From JBCBWG01 sp964579305 (GTDB lineage: Bacteria; Pseudomonadota; Alphaproteobacteria; Rhizobiales; Hyphomicrobiaceae), in contig CAZOGY010000058.1 in assembly GCA_964579305.1 (NCBI GenBank), forward strand, positions 1 through 21,515: a stretch of DNA of 21,515 nt. Direction: 5' to 3'. Under the pieces are notes generated by a model that was not told the origin of the DNA, searched no databases, and saw only the letters and a list, made by a program, of their open reading frames with translations. The stretch's first letter is position 1; each line of letters begins with the position of its first letter. The position numbers and the translations under genes were made by a program. This document shows positions 6,738 to 13,284 of this stretch, in pieces.

Positions 6738-6989
6738 TCAGCGCGTTTTGCGCAAAATGCTGGCCAGTGATTGTGGCACATGGAGTTCCAGCCAGCGCAG
6801 CCCCTGATCAAAGCGCACCGAGCGGTGGCGGGCGGCCGTGACAAGCCGCGCCACGGTCGGGCTGGCCGCGATCAAAAGAATGATACCAAGTCCCACGAGC
6901 GGGGCGCCAAGCGGGATTGGCAGCGGAAACAAGACGCCGCCGACCAGCAACAGCACAATCGCAGCAGCAATCATGGCTATTCGTCTCAC
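6738..6989 (-). CDS. small two-helix membrane protein, PGPGW-like
   Basis: An 83-residue inner-membrane protein. Two hydrophobic helices (about 4-20 and 29-43) flank a proline-rich turn, FPLPIPLGAP. This resembles the turn of the putative PGPGW transmembrane family, although the exact PGPGW string is absent. A basic, probably cytoplasmic tail follows (RLVTAARHRSVRFDQGLRWLE). The start is taken as GTG at 6989 because AAGGGAGA lies 8 bases upstream; a longer frame with an ATG at 7103 has a low-complexity, unconvincing extension. The short-chain dehydrogenase gene follows closely on the same strand. The function is not known, and the family assignment is tentative. Confidence 0.65.
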   Translation of the reverse strand: MRRIAMIAAAIVLLLVGGVLFPLPIPLGAPLVGLGIILLIAASPTVARLVTAARHRSVRFDQGLRWLELHVPQSLASILRKTR

Positions 6990-7175
6990 GCAGGCGTCTC
7001 CCTTGGTGGTCGGTTGAGGCCATACCGCAGCGTTCATTTGCGCGGTATGGCACACCTTGGATATAGGCTGTGCGCGCACCGACTTCACGCCATAGCTCGT
7101 CATAGCGCCGTCCGGCCGATGGCGCTTTCACCGCGCAGGCACCTGCGCGCGTTCGCTGATTTGGAGTTGCCCGCC

Positions 7176-7925
7176 ATGACTTTGTCCGAAGATGTCGTCA
7201 ACGATCAGGCGCTGGACCGCCTTGCCAATAAGTACGGCATGACGCCAGAGCAGGCCCGCGCCGTTGCCGACGTGGTAACCCCGGAATATGCGCTCCGGCT
7301 TGAACAGCGCACGCTGTCACGCGGGGGACTTGCCGACGTTGTGGCTCTTGTCGGCCAGGCCGAACAGGAACGTCAGGCCGACGACGACGAGATTGCGCGC
7401 TGGGAGCGACTTGGGCCTGCTGCGACGCAAGAGGTTTTCGGCGGCGCGGACAAGACCCTGTTTTTGGCCGACAGAGCCGCGCGGCAAGCTGGCGTGGAAA
7501 CCGAAAAGGTGGAGCATATGCTGCCAGCTCTCAACGGGCTGGCAACACAGCGTCTGGCCGAACGGACCCAGCCGCAGTTCAACCAGTTGTTCGACACGCT
7601 GCCCGGCGGCACAGCATCCAGCGCCGGCGGTGCGATCCCAAATCAACAGCCGCTGCCGGTGCCCGGTGACACGGGCTCACAGTATGGCCAGCCAGGCGGG
7701 CGGGCGCCATCGCGCTATGACGACCTGTCCGATGTCCTGCGCAAACAGCGGCGGCGACTTCCCAACTCAGGCGGATCGCTCGGCCGGTCGCTGCGAGACA
7801 TCCTGGGTACGGGTCTCGGCAACCGATCGAGCGGGATTGTCGGCTGGATCATCCGCTTCATCATCGCACGGTTCGGCTGGCGCATCATGAAGTGGATGTT
7901 CTCGCGCATGTTCACGCGCCGCTGA
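7176..7925 (+). CDS. DUF937-like protein with C-terminal hydrophobic helix
   Basis: A 249-residue protein without a signal peptide. The N-terminal part (about 5-135) is helical, with GMTPEQARAVADVVTP, a VFGGADKTLFLADRAARQAG segment and VETEKVEHMLPALNGLA. This pattern of a glycine-containing loop, a Q-AG-V helix and a L-P-x-L helix resembles the DUF937/YidB family of unknown function. A low-complexity Pro/Gly/Gln linker covers about 142-180. The C-terminus (219-249) is a hydrophobic and basic helix, IVGWIIRFIIARFGW...RMFTRR, that could bind the membrane. The start at 7176 follows GGAG (7163-7166) with 9 bases spacing; upstream in-frame ATGs lie in non-coding-like sequence. Its stop is 8 bases from the stop of the convergent gene at 7934. 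Confidence 0.75.
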   Translation: MTLSEDVVNDQALDRLANKYGMTPEQARAVADVVTPEYALRLEQRTLSRGGLADVVALVGQAEQERQADDDEIARWERLGPAATQEVFGGADKTLFLADRAARQAGVETEKVEHMLPALNGLATQRLAERTQPQFNQLFDTLPGGTASSAGGAIPNQQPLPVPGDTGSQYGQPGGRAPSRYDDLSDVLRKQRRRLPNSGGSLGRSLRDILGTGLGNRSSGIVGWIIRFIIARFGWRIMKWMFSRMFTRR

Positions 7926-7933
7926 GGAGCGGG

Positions 7934-8308
7934 TTATCGGCGCCTGCGCGATCGGCGCGAGCGGCCGGCTGGTTTGCAGGGCCGCGCGCTGATCGAACAC
8001 GTCCAGCCAGACCCGGCGCGTTCGCAGTTCGCGCCTTTGTTGCGCGCCCGGCGCCAGTTGGCCCAATGGCTGCCGTACTCCAACGCGGTAAAGCCGGCCC
8101 AGTCGGCAACGGCCGTGCGCATGGCCAACCGCTTTGTGCGGTGTCCAGACGATGCACCGTAATGGAAATGGCCGACCATGCAGATCGAACGGCCCTCCCG
8201 GCGCAGTTCATGCAGCCCGACCAGGGCGCCGTCCTGCTGAGCGTGAGCGGTGACGGGGGTGGCCAAAACTGCGGCCAACACGGCAAAAGTAGAAAGTGTC
8301 GCGCGCAT
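7934..8308 (-). CDS. small secreted cysteine-containing protein, function unknown
   Basis: A 124-residue exported protein that I cannot name. Residues 1-23 are a clear Sec signal peptide ending in AHA before QQDG. The mature part contains a SICMVGHFHYG segment with C43, H47 and H49, a tryptophan-rich stretch (WAGFTALEYGSHWANWRRA), and three further cysteines at 95, 104 and 111. Four cysteines allow two disulfides. The C-terminus is extremely basic (SRRSRRRR) and may be a poorly conserved tail. The GAGGA ribosome-binding site supports the start at 8308. The HxH plus Cys pattern could bind metal, but this is speculative. It converges on the DUF937-like gene with an 8-base gap; no operon partner is visible. 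Confidence 0.75.
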   Translation of the reverse strand: MRATLSTFAVLAAVLATPVTAHAQQDGALVGLHELRREGRSICMVGHFHYGASSGHRTKRLAMRTAVADWAGFTALEYGSHWANWRRARNKGANCERAGSGWTCSISARPCKPAGRSRRSRRRR

Positions 8309-8380
8309 CGTGTCCTCGCGATGTTTATCTCACGTGCGGTGCAACATTAGTGTGCTTCGTGACGCGTCATCCGCGACAAG

Positions 8381-8389
8381 TTATCCACA
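8381..8389 (+). other. single consensus DnaA box
   Basis: TTATCCACA matches the standard DnaA-box consensus exactly. A 10-bp palindrome, TGACGCGTCA, lies at 8360-8369. The box sits in the 184-base interval between the thioesterase stop and the start of the secreted-protein gene. No cluster of further boxes is near, so this is not an origin; it may be a titration or regulatory site or a chance match. Confidence 0.35.
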
Positions 8390-8492
8390 AATCAAACATC
8401 TTCATGCGTCTGTGATTGTTTGGCGACATATGGGTGCGTTGCAAGCACGCCTATTCGTCAGCGATATTCAAATGCGCGGTATGGCGGCTTCT

Positions 8493-8939
8493 TCAGGTGT
8501 TGCGCAAAAGCTTTTGCAGCGCAGCGCGCATTTCCGGTTCGATGGGCGTGGGACGCATCGAGGCGCGCTCCACAAATACGTGCACGAACGATCCATCGGC
8601 GCGGGCACCGTCTTCGCCCGGCGCGAACAAGCCGACTTCGTAGCGCACCGACGAGTTGCCCAAATGTCCGACGGCTAATCCAGCCTGGACGAGATCTGGA
8701 TACGCAAACGACCGGTGAAACCGGCACCCCGTTTCCACCGCAATCCCGATTACGGGACCGTTGACGAAATCCAGTCCGCCGAAATCAATCAAGTAGCGAT
8801 TAATCGCCGTGTCGAAATAGGAGTAATACACGACATTATTGACGTGTCCGTAGACGTCATTATCCATCCAGCGGGTCGGGATATCGTGGAAATGGCCATA
8901 ATCGTCACGGGTCGGAACCGGGCGACGTTGTGCGCTCAT
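8493..8939 (-). CDS. acyl-CoA thioesterase, hot-dog fold (4HBT type)
   Basis: A 148-residue single hot-dog domain protein of the 4-hydroxybenzoyl-CoA thioesterase/FcbC-YbgC type, expected to hydrolyse acyl-CoA or acyl-ACP thioesters in the cytoplasm. The signature TRWMDNDVYGHVNNVVYYSYFD (about 22-43) has the expected active-site aspartate (D26 or D28) and the GHVNN turn on the central helix. The following strands (GIAVETGCRFHRSFAYPD and the SVRYEVGLFA segment) fit the fold. It ends with a short helix (RAALQKLL). The substrate is not determinable. It is preceded on the same strand by the RidA-family gene, with a 137-base hairpin-rich gap, so cotranscription is possible but not assured. Confidence 0.92.
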   Translation of the reverse strand: MSAQRRPVPTRDDYGHFHDIPTRWMDNDVYGHVNNVVYYSYFDTAINRYLIDFGGLDFVNGPVIGIAVETGCRFHRSFAYPDLVQAGLAVGHLGNSSVRYEVGLFAPGEDGARADGSFVHVFVERASMRPTPIEPEMRAALQKLLRNT

Positions 8940-8981
8940 GCGGGTCTCGTGTGTTTTTGACGGCTCAACGAGCCCACCAAA

Positions 8982-9015
8982 CGGTCGCGCACCATAGCTG
9001 TCGCGCGCGCGACCG
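8982..9015 (-). repeat. inverted repeat between RidA and thioesterase genes
   Basis: CGGTCGCGC (8982-8990) pairs perfectly with GCGCGACCG (9007-9015) around a 16-base loop. It lies in the gap after the RidA-family gene and 43 bases before the thioesterase start, so it could be a terminator without a T tract or a leader hairpin. Confidence 0.45.
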
Positions 9016-9044
9016 GTACTTCAGGCGTAAAGCGACGCGGCAAT

Positions 9045-9056
9045 GCCGGCGCCGGC
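9045..9056. repeat. 12-bp GC palindrome
   Basis: GCCGGCGCCGGC is a perfect palindrome, 21 bases after the RidA stop codon. It could form part of the 3' end structure of that transcript together with the hairpin at 8982-9015, or be a chance product of high G+C content. Confidence 0.3.
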
Positions 9057-9076
9057 CAAACGCAGAGCCAGCAGCC

Positions 9077-9424
9077 TCACTGAGTTGCGGTGACCTGGAT
9101 TTCAACGCGCATACGCGGGTCTGCGAGCCGGGCTTCCACGCACGCGCGCACGGGCAGGTTTTGACCGCCGGTCCACTCGATCCAGACTTTGTTCATGGCG
9201 TCGCGCTCGCGGATATCGGTCAGCCAGATCATCGCGCTTACGATGTTTGACTTGTTCGTTCCACCCAGGCCCAGCAACCGCTCGATTTCAGCCAGCACCT
9301 GGCGCGTTTGGCCTTCCGCATCTTGGGAAATGTCTTCAGCGACGATGCCGGAGGTGAAAACAAACCCATTGGCAATGACGACTTTGTTGAAGATCTGGGA
9401 CGGCTCGTGGCGTTCAATGGACAT
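9077..9424 (-). CDS. RidA family protein (YjgF/YER057c/UK114)
   Basis: A 115-residue RidA-superfamily protein. RidA proper hydrolyses reactive enamine/imine intermediates made by PLP enzymes, which protects other PLP enzymes; many relatives have different, unknown substrates. Visible hallmarks are the N-terminal VVIANGFVFTSGIVAEDI strand pair, the TRQVLAEIERLL helix, the VSAMIWLTDIRERDAMNKVW segment, and the C-terminal PVRACVEARLAD motif. There R93 matches the carboxylate-binding arginine (R105 of E. coli RidA) and C95 the conserved cysteine. The start at 9424 gives the usual length; the frame continues upstream to 9730 only as antisense to the lipoprotein gene. It lies 103 bases downstream of that lipoprotein gene on the same strand. 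Confidence 0.92.
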   Translation of the reverse strand: MSIERHEPSQIFNKVVIANGFVFTSGIVAEDISQDAEGQTRQVLAEIERLLGLGGTNKSNIVSAMIWLTDIRERDAMNKVWIEWTGGQNLPVRACVEARLADPRMRVEIQVTATQ

Positions 9425-9527
9425 GGCGACTTGGCTCTCGCTGCGAATGGATCCTGCCGCGACACTGGCCGTGAAAAGGCGCAATTTGCAAGGGCAGAGG
9501 CGGCTGTGTCTCGCCCGCTGGCGCTGA

Positions 9528-10205
9528 TCATTGGGTTGACTTGGGCAACGCATCGAGGCTGGCGATGTACCACTCCTCGGCTTTGACGACTGCGGGGTTT
9601 TCACCGTTCGCAAACGCCCAACTGTCAACCGCCCAGCGCTGCCCGGTTTTGATCTCGCGCAGCACAGCCGTCCAATGCGTCCAGCCGGCAACGCCGCGCA
9701 AATAGTTTTCCTTGGCGAACGGGGCCGCAACGGTGTGGTGCTTCAACAGGCCGGCATGTTGCAGGACAAGCAGATAGCTTGTTGTGTTCGTCGCCTCATC
9801 GACACAGTCGTGTTGGGTTGGATCGCCCGAGCCCCAAAAGTCCATGCCGGGGCGATCGCGATGCGTGCCAAGGCGTGAGCCAACCGTGCGTTCCATCAAG
9901 CCCATGGCGTAGGCGACGGCGCGGCGCTCTTCGTGCGGGCTTGCGGTCTTGGCCGTTTTTTTCATGAGCCGCGCGATTGCAGCAAGATCGGCCGAAGTGA
10001 AGCGAAACTTGGTTTTGACCTTACAGCCGTAAGCCCGGCACACGTGAACCGTTGCCCCGCGCGGCTTTGGAACTTCGAATGCGGAAAAGTGCATCGCCGC
10101 GCTGCTGTTGGGCATATGCGTGCAGCCCGACAGCGCTGCTGTGATGCAAAGGGCCGTGACAAGCGCGGCGCGACATTGCGCACTGCGCGGCAAAGCGTGG
10201 ATCAT
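9528..10205 (-). CDS. putative lipoprotein with transglutaminase-like Cys-His-Asp pattern
   Basis: A 225-residue protein of unknown function. The N-terminus is a lipoprotein signal peptide with an LSGC lipobox (C28), so it is probably lipid-anchored in the envelope. The C-terminal part carries HDCVDEATNTTSYL (C134), THWTAVLRE (H177) and WAVDSWAF (D194). The order Cys-His-Asp with these local contexts resembles the papain/transglutaminase-like cysteine proteinase fold, including the bacterial BTLCP type with DCxD and an HxxL strand. This is inference from pattern, not a database match. A C56-x4-C61 pair may be a disulfide. The start at 10205 is preceded by GGAA and gives the lipobox; longer frames add unconvincing sequence. 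It is divergent from trmFO across 211 bases. Confidence 0.72.
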   Translation of the reverse strand: MIHALPRSAQCRAALVTALCITAALSGCTHMPNSSAAMHFSAFEVPKPRGATVHVCRAYGCKVKTKFRFTSADLAAIARLMKKTAKTASPHEERRAVAYAMGLMERTVGSRLGTHRDRPGMDFWGSGDPTQHDCVDEATNTTSYLLVLQHAGLLKHHTVAAPFAKENYLRGVAGWTHWTAVLREIKTGQRWAVDSWAFANGENPAVVKAEEWYIASLDALPKSTQ

Positions 10206-10416
10206 TGGCGTTCCGTGGGGAGATCGACGCTGGCACTGAGCGCCCGGTAGCATCGCGGCGATTCGATCCCAACTGGAACCGGACGGGCGGGCCATCGAAC
10301 CGTCTGGCGTGATGCGTCGAAGCGGCGGCCGTCTGCCGCGCCGGCCTGGCGCTGAGGGCCGGGGCATCATCGAGAGGGCATCGCGCGCCAACGCAAGGTC
10401 GTGTAAGACGTGTGCC

Positions 10417-11841
10417 ATGAGCGAAAACACAATGCATAAGCCAATCCACATCATTGGCGGGGGGCTCGCTGGTTGCGAAGCCGCTTGGCAGATCGCAACG
10501 CGGGGCCATCCCGTCGTGCTGCACGAGATGCGGCCGGAGCGCGGAACTGATGCCCATCAGACGGATGGTCTGGCGGAGCTTGTTTGCTCCAATTCGTTCC
10601 GGTCGGACGATGCCCAAACCAATGCCGTTGGTGTGCTGCACGAGGAGCTGCGCCGGTGCGGCTCGTTGATTATGCGGTGTGGCGATGCCCACAAGCTGCC
10701 GGCCGGCGGCGCGCTCGCGGTTGATCGCGATGCGTTCTCACAGGCGGTGACGGAGGCGCTGACCGCTCATCCTAACGTCACGATTGCACGGGGCGAAGTC
10801 GAAGGCCTTCCGCCGCAGGCGTGGGGTCTCAGTATTGTCGCAACCGGTCCGCTGACCTCACCGGCGCTGTCGCAGGCCATCCTGGCTGCGACGGGTGAGG
10901 ATGCGTTGGCCTTTTTCGATGCGATTGCGCCAATCGTGCACGCCGACAGCATCGACATGTCGGTGGCTTGGGCACAATCGCGCTACGATAAGCCAGGCCC
11001 CGGCGGGACGGGCGCGGACTATCTCAACTGCCCAATGAGCAAGGCGCAGTACGAAGGCTTTATCGACGCGCTCCTGGCCGGGGAGAAGACCGCGTTCAAA
11101 GAGTGGGAGGACACGCCGTACTTCGATGGCTGCTTGCCAATCGAAGTCATGGCCGAACGCGGCCGCGAGACGTTGCGGTTCGGCCCGATGAAGCCGGTCG
11201 GTCTTGCCAACCCGCATCCGGGCGCTGAACCGCCCTATGCCGTTGTCCAACTGCGCCAGGACAATGCGCTTGGTACGCTTTGGAACATGGTCGGTTTCCA
11301 GACCAAGCTGAAATACGGCGAGCAAACGCGCATTTTCCGGATGATCCCGGGCCTTGAGGACGCGCAATTTGCAAGGCTTGGCGGCTTGCACCGCAACACG
11401 TTCCTCAATTCACCGAAACTGCTGGACGGGCAATTGCGCTTGCAAGCGGCACCTTGGCTGCGCTTCGCGGGCCAGATTACCGGCGTTGAAGGTTACATCG
11501 AAAGTGCAGCATGCGGGCTGATGGCGGGTCGGTTTGCGCTGGCCGAAGCGGCCGGTGTGGGCCTGGAGGCACCGCCAGCAACAACGGCGCTGGGCGCCCT
11601 TTTGGCTCACATCACCGGCGGGCACTTGGCCCACGATGGATCGGGCGGTCCACGTTCGTTCCAGCCCATGAACATCAACTTTGGCCTCATGCCGCCAATG
11701 GAGCCGCCACTCCGCGATGCGGACGGGCGCCGGCTGAAGGGCAAGGCGCGTGGACTTGAGAAAAAGCGGATGATGGCGCGGCGCGCCCTGGCCGATATCG
11801 AGGCGTGGATGGCGCAGGATCAATTGGCGTCGGCGGCCTGA
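10417..11841 (+). CDS. trmFO: folate-dependent tRNA (uracil-5-)-methyltransferase TrmFO
   Basis: A 474-residue FAD- and methylenetetrahydrofolate-dependent enzyme that makes 5-methyluridine at position 54 in the T loop of tRNAs. The N-terminal dinucleotide-binding motif IIGGGLAGCEAAW (12-24), the VLHEMRPERGTDAHQTD segment, and the two family cysteines are visible: C57 in ELVCSNSFRS and C239 in YFDGCLPIEVMAERG. C-terminal hallmarks are GQITGVEGYIESAACGLMAG and the ALLAHITGG segment. Length is normal. The start could be 10417 or the ATG at 10432; both give a family-like N-terminus and the ribosome-binding site is weak in either case. The PP-loop protein gene follows 110 bases downstream on the same strand. 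Confidence 0.97.
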   Translation: MSENTMHKPIHIIGGGLAGCEAAWQIATRGHPVVLHEMRPERGTDAHQTDGLAELVCSNSFRSDDAQTNAVGVLHEELRRCGSLIMRCGDAHKLPAGGALAVDRDAFSQAVTEALTAHPNVTIARGEVEGLPPQAWGLSIVATGPLTSPALSQAILAATGEDALAFFDAIAPIVHADSIDMSVAWAQSRYDKPGPGGTGADYLNCPMSKAQYEGFIDALLAGEKTAFKEWEDTPYFDGCLPIEVMAERGRETLRFGPMKPVGLANPHPGAEPPYAVVQLRQDNALGTLWNMVGFQTKLKYGEQTRIFRMIPGLEDAQFARLGGLHRNTFLNSPKLLDGQLRLQAAPWLRFAGQITGVEGYIESAACGLMAGRFALAEAAGVGLEAPPATTALGALLAHITGGHLAHDGSGGPRSFQPMNINFGLMPPMEPPLRDADGRRLKGKARGLEKKRMMARRALADIEAWMAQDQLASAA

Positions 11842-11904
11842 ACGCGGCGCTGCAAAGTAATTGGGCGGTCTTCATAATTCTGCATGGGTCCTGGCGCCAC
11901 ACTC

Positions 11905-11927
11905 CACCGCACGCTGAGTGTGCGGTG
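11905..11927 (+). repeat. 8-bp stem-loop between trmFO and the PP-loop gene
   Basis: CACCGCAC (11905-11912) pairs perfectly with GTGCGGTG (11920-11927) around a 7-base loop. It lies 25 bases before the next start codon and has no T tract, so it could be an attenuator, a leader hairpin or an intrinsic processing site. Confidence 0.4.
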
Positions 11928-11951
11928 ATAGGGTGAAAGGCCCGAGCAGAC

Positions 11952-13277
11952 ATGGTTCAAATTCTTTATCTTGCCGGTGCTGCGCTTGTTGCTTGGATCG
12001 CGTTCACGACCGACTACGGCATTTGGGCCGTGTTGGCATTCGCTGCGGCGGTCTTTCTCGGGATATTCTTGGATTATTTGCGCACCTACTGGAACGGCTT
12101 GCGGGCGGAGCGGCGTCCACTGGTCTATCTGGATGCGCGCATGGGCGTGCGGCCAACAATTTTGAAAAACACGGTGCCGGATGGCTATCGCCTGACGTGT
12201 CTGTTTTTCCGTTCCGGCCTGATCGATCGCACGCAAACGCTCGACCATGGTTTTCAATATACCGTGCTCGATCCCATCCCCTCGCCAGTGCGAACGGTCG
12301 ATGACATCGGACGCCTTGTGGAACGGCGAGCAAGAGACATCGTCAGCGATGCTCAGCGCTATAACCGGCCGATCCACCTGCTGTGGTCTGGCGGAATTGA
12401 TTCAACCGCCGCAGCGGTCGCACTTATCAAGCATTTGACGGCAACGGGCGATCTCAAACGGTTGACGGTTTATTACACGCCAGCGTCTCGCCGCGAATAT
12501 AAGCTGTTTTTTCATCGGTTCATCAAAGGCAAGGTTGCACGCCGCAAGGTATCTGAGGTTGCACCCGCGTTTGAAAAAAATTCGCTCGTGGTCACGGGCG
12601 AAATGGGCGATCAGTTGTTTGGCAGTGCCACGGCGCTCGATTTGCCGTTTGAATTGCTGAATGCACCATGGCAGACGGCATTTCCCCAAGTCTTGGCGAT
12701 AAAGCTCGCCTCAAGACAGCGCGCTGATATTGTCGTGGACTATCTGGCGCCGCAACTTGCCGCCGCGCCTGTGCCGCTTCCGTCGCTTTATGAGGCGTTA
12801 TGGTGGCTGAATTTTTCGATGAAATGGCAAATCGTCGGCTTGCGCATGATCGCACATGCCAAGGCTGGGTCGTTCAGCACGTTGCGGCCGCGCGTTGCAC
12901 ATTTCTTTGACACGCCGGATTTCCAGCGTTGGGCCATGGCGTCACCGGACAAGCGGATCATTGGCGATCGCTGGACCACATACAAATGGCCGTTGCGGGA
13001 TTTGATCCGCGATTTCACCGGCGATGACGATTACCATGCGACCAAACGCAAGGAGCCATCGTTGAAGGGTATGTTGCGGCGCCCAGTAAAACGATCTGCG
13101 GTCGCGGTTCTGGCCGCCGGCGATGTCTATTACCAGCACCGCGATGAGAGTTTGAAAAAGCCGCTTAACAGCGAGACGGCGGGGCCGGGCGATAACGACA
13201 GCGAATTCGGCGTGTCGTTTGAGTTTTCCGAAACGCGCGAGGCGCCGCTTTGGGATGATCTGGGCGACGGGGAATAG
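11952..13277 (+). CDS. membrane-anchored asparagine-synthetase-like PP-loop protein
   Basis: A 441-residue protein. Residues 3-40 hold two hydrophobic stretches separated by TTDYG, a probable membrane anchor. The catalytic part begins near 140 with LLWSGGIDSTAAAV: SGGIDS (146-151) is the PP-loop that binds ATP for adenylation. GEMGDQLFGS (216-225) corresponds to the GDGGDELFGG motif of AsnB-type synthetases. Late segments FFDTPDFQRWAM and YKWPLRDLIRDF also match the synthetase domain. The N-terminal glutamine amidohydrolase domain with Cys2 is absent, so a free ammonia, an amine or another nucleophile would be used, or the activity may differ. Product and substrate are unknown. The C-terminus is acidic. 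It follows trmFO, and its stop is 7 bases from the stop of the convergent SGNH gene. Confidence 0.82.
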   Translation: MVQILYLAGAALVAWIAFTTDYGIWAVLAFAAAVFLGIFLDYLRTYWNGLRAERRPLVYLDARMGVRPTILKNTVPDGYRLTCLFFRSGLIDRTQTLDHGFQYTVLDPIPSPVRTVDDIGRLVERRARDIVSDAQRYNRPIHLLWSGGIDSTAAAVALIKHLTATGDLKRLTVYYTPASRREYKLFFHRFIKGKVARRKVSEVAPAFEKNSLVVTGEMGDQLFGSATALDLPFELLNAPWQTAFPQVLAIKLASRQRADIVVDYLAPQLAAAPVPLPSLYEALWWLNFSMKWQIVGLRMIAHAKAGSFSTLRPRVAHFFDTPDFQRWAMASPDKRIIGDRWTTYKWPLRDLIRDFTGDDDYHATKRKEPSLKGMLRRPVKRSAVAVLAAGDVYYQHRDESLKKPLNSETAGPGDNDSEFGVSFEFSETREAPLWDDLGDGE

Positions 13278-13284
13278 CGCCGGC

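Noticed and set aside
8360..8492. Replication origin around the DnaA box
   Set aside because: Only one box, no A/T-rich unwinding element with repeats, and no dnaA, dnaN, hemE or parAB neighbours.
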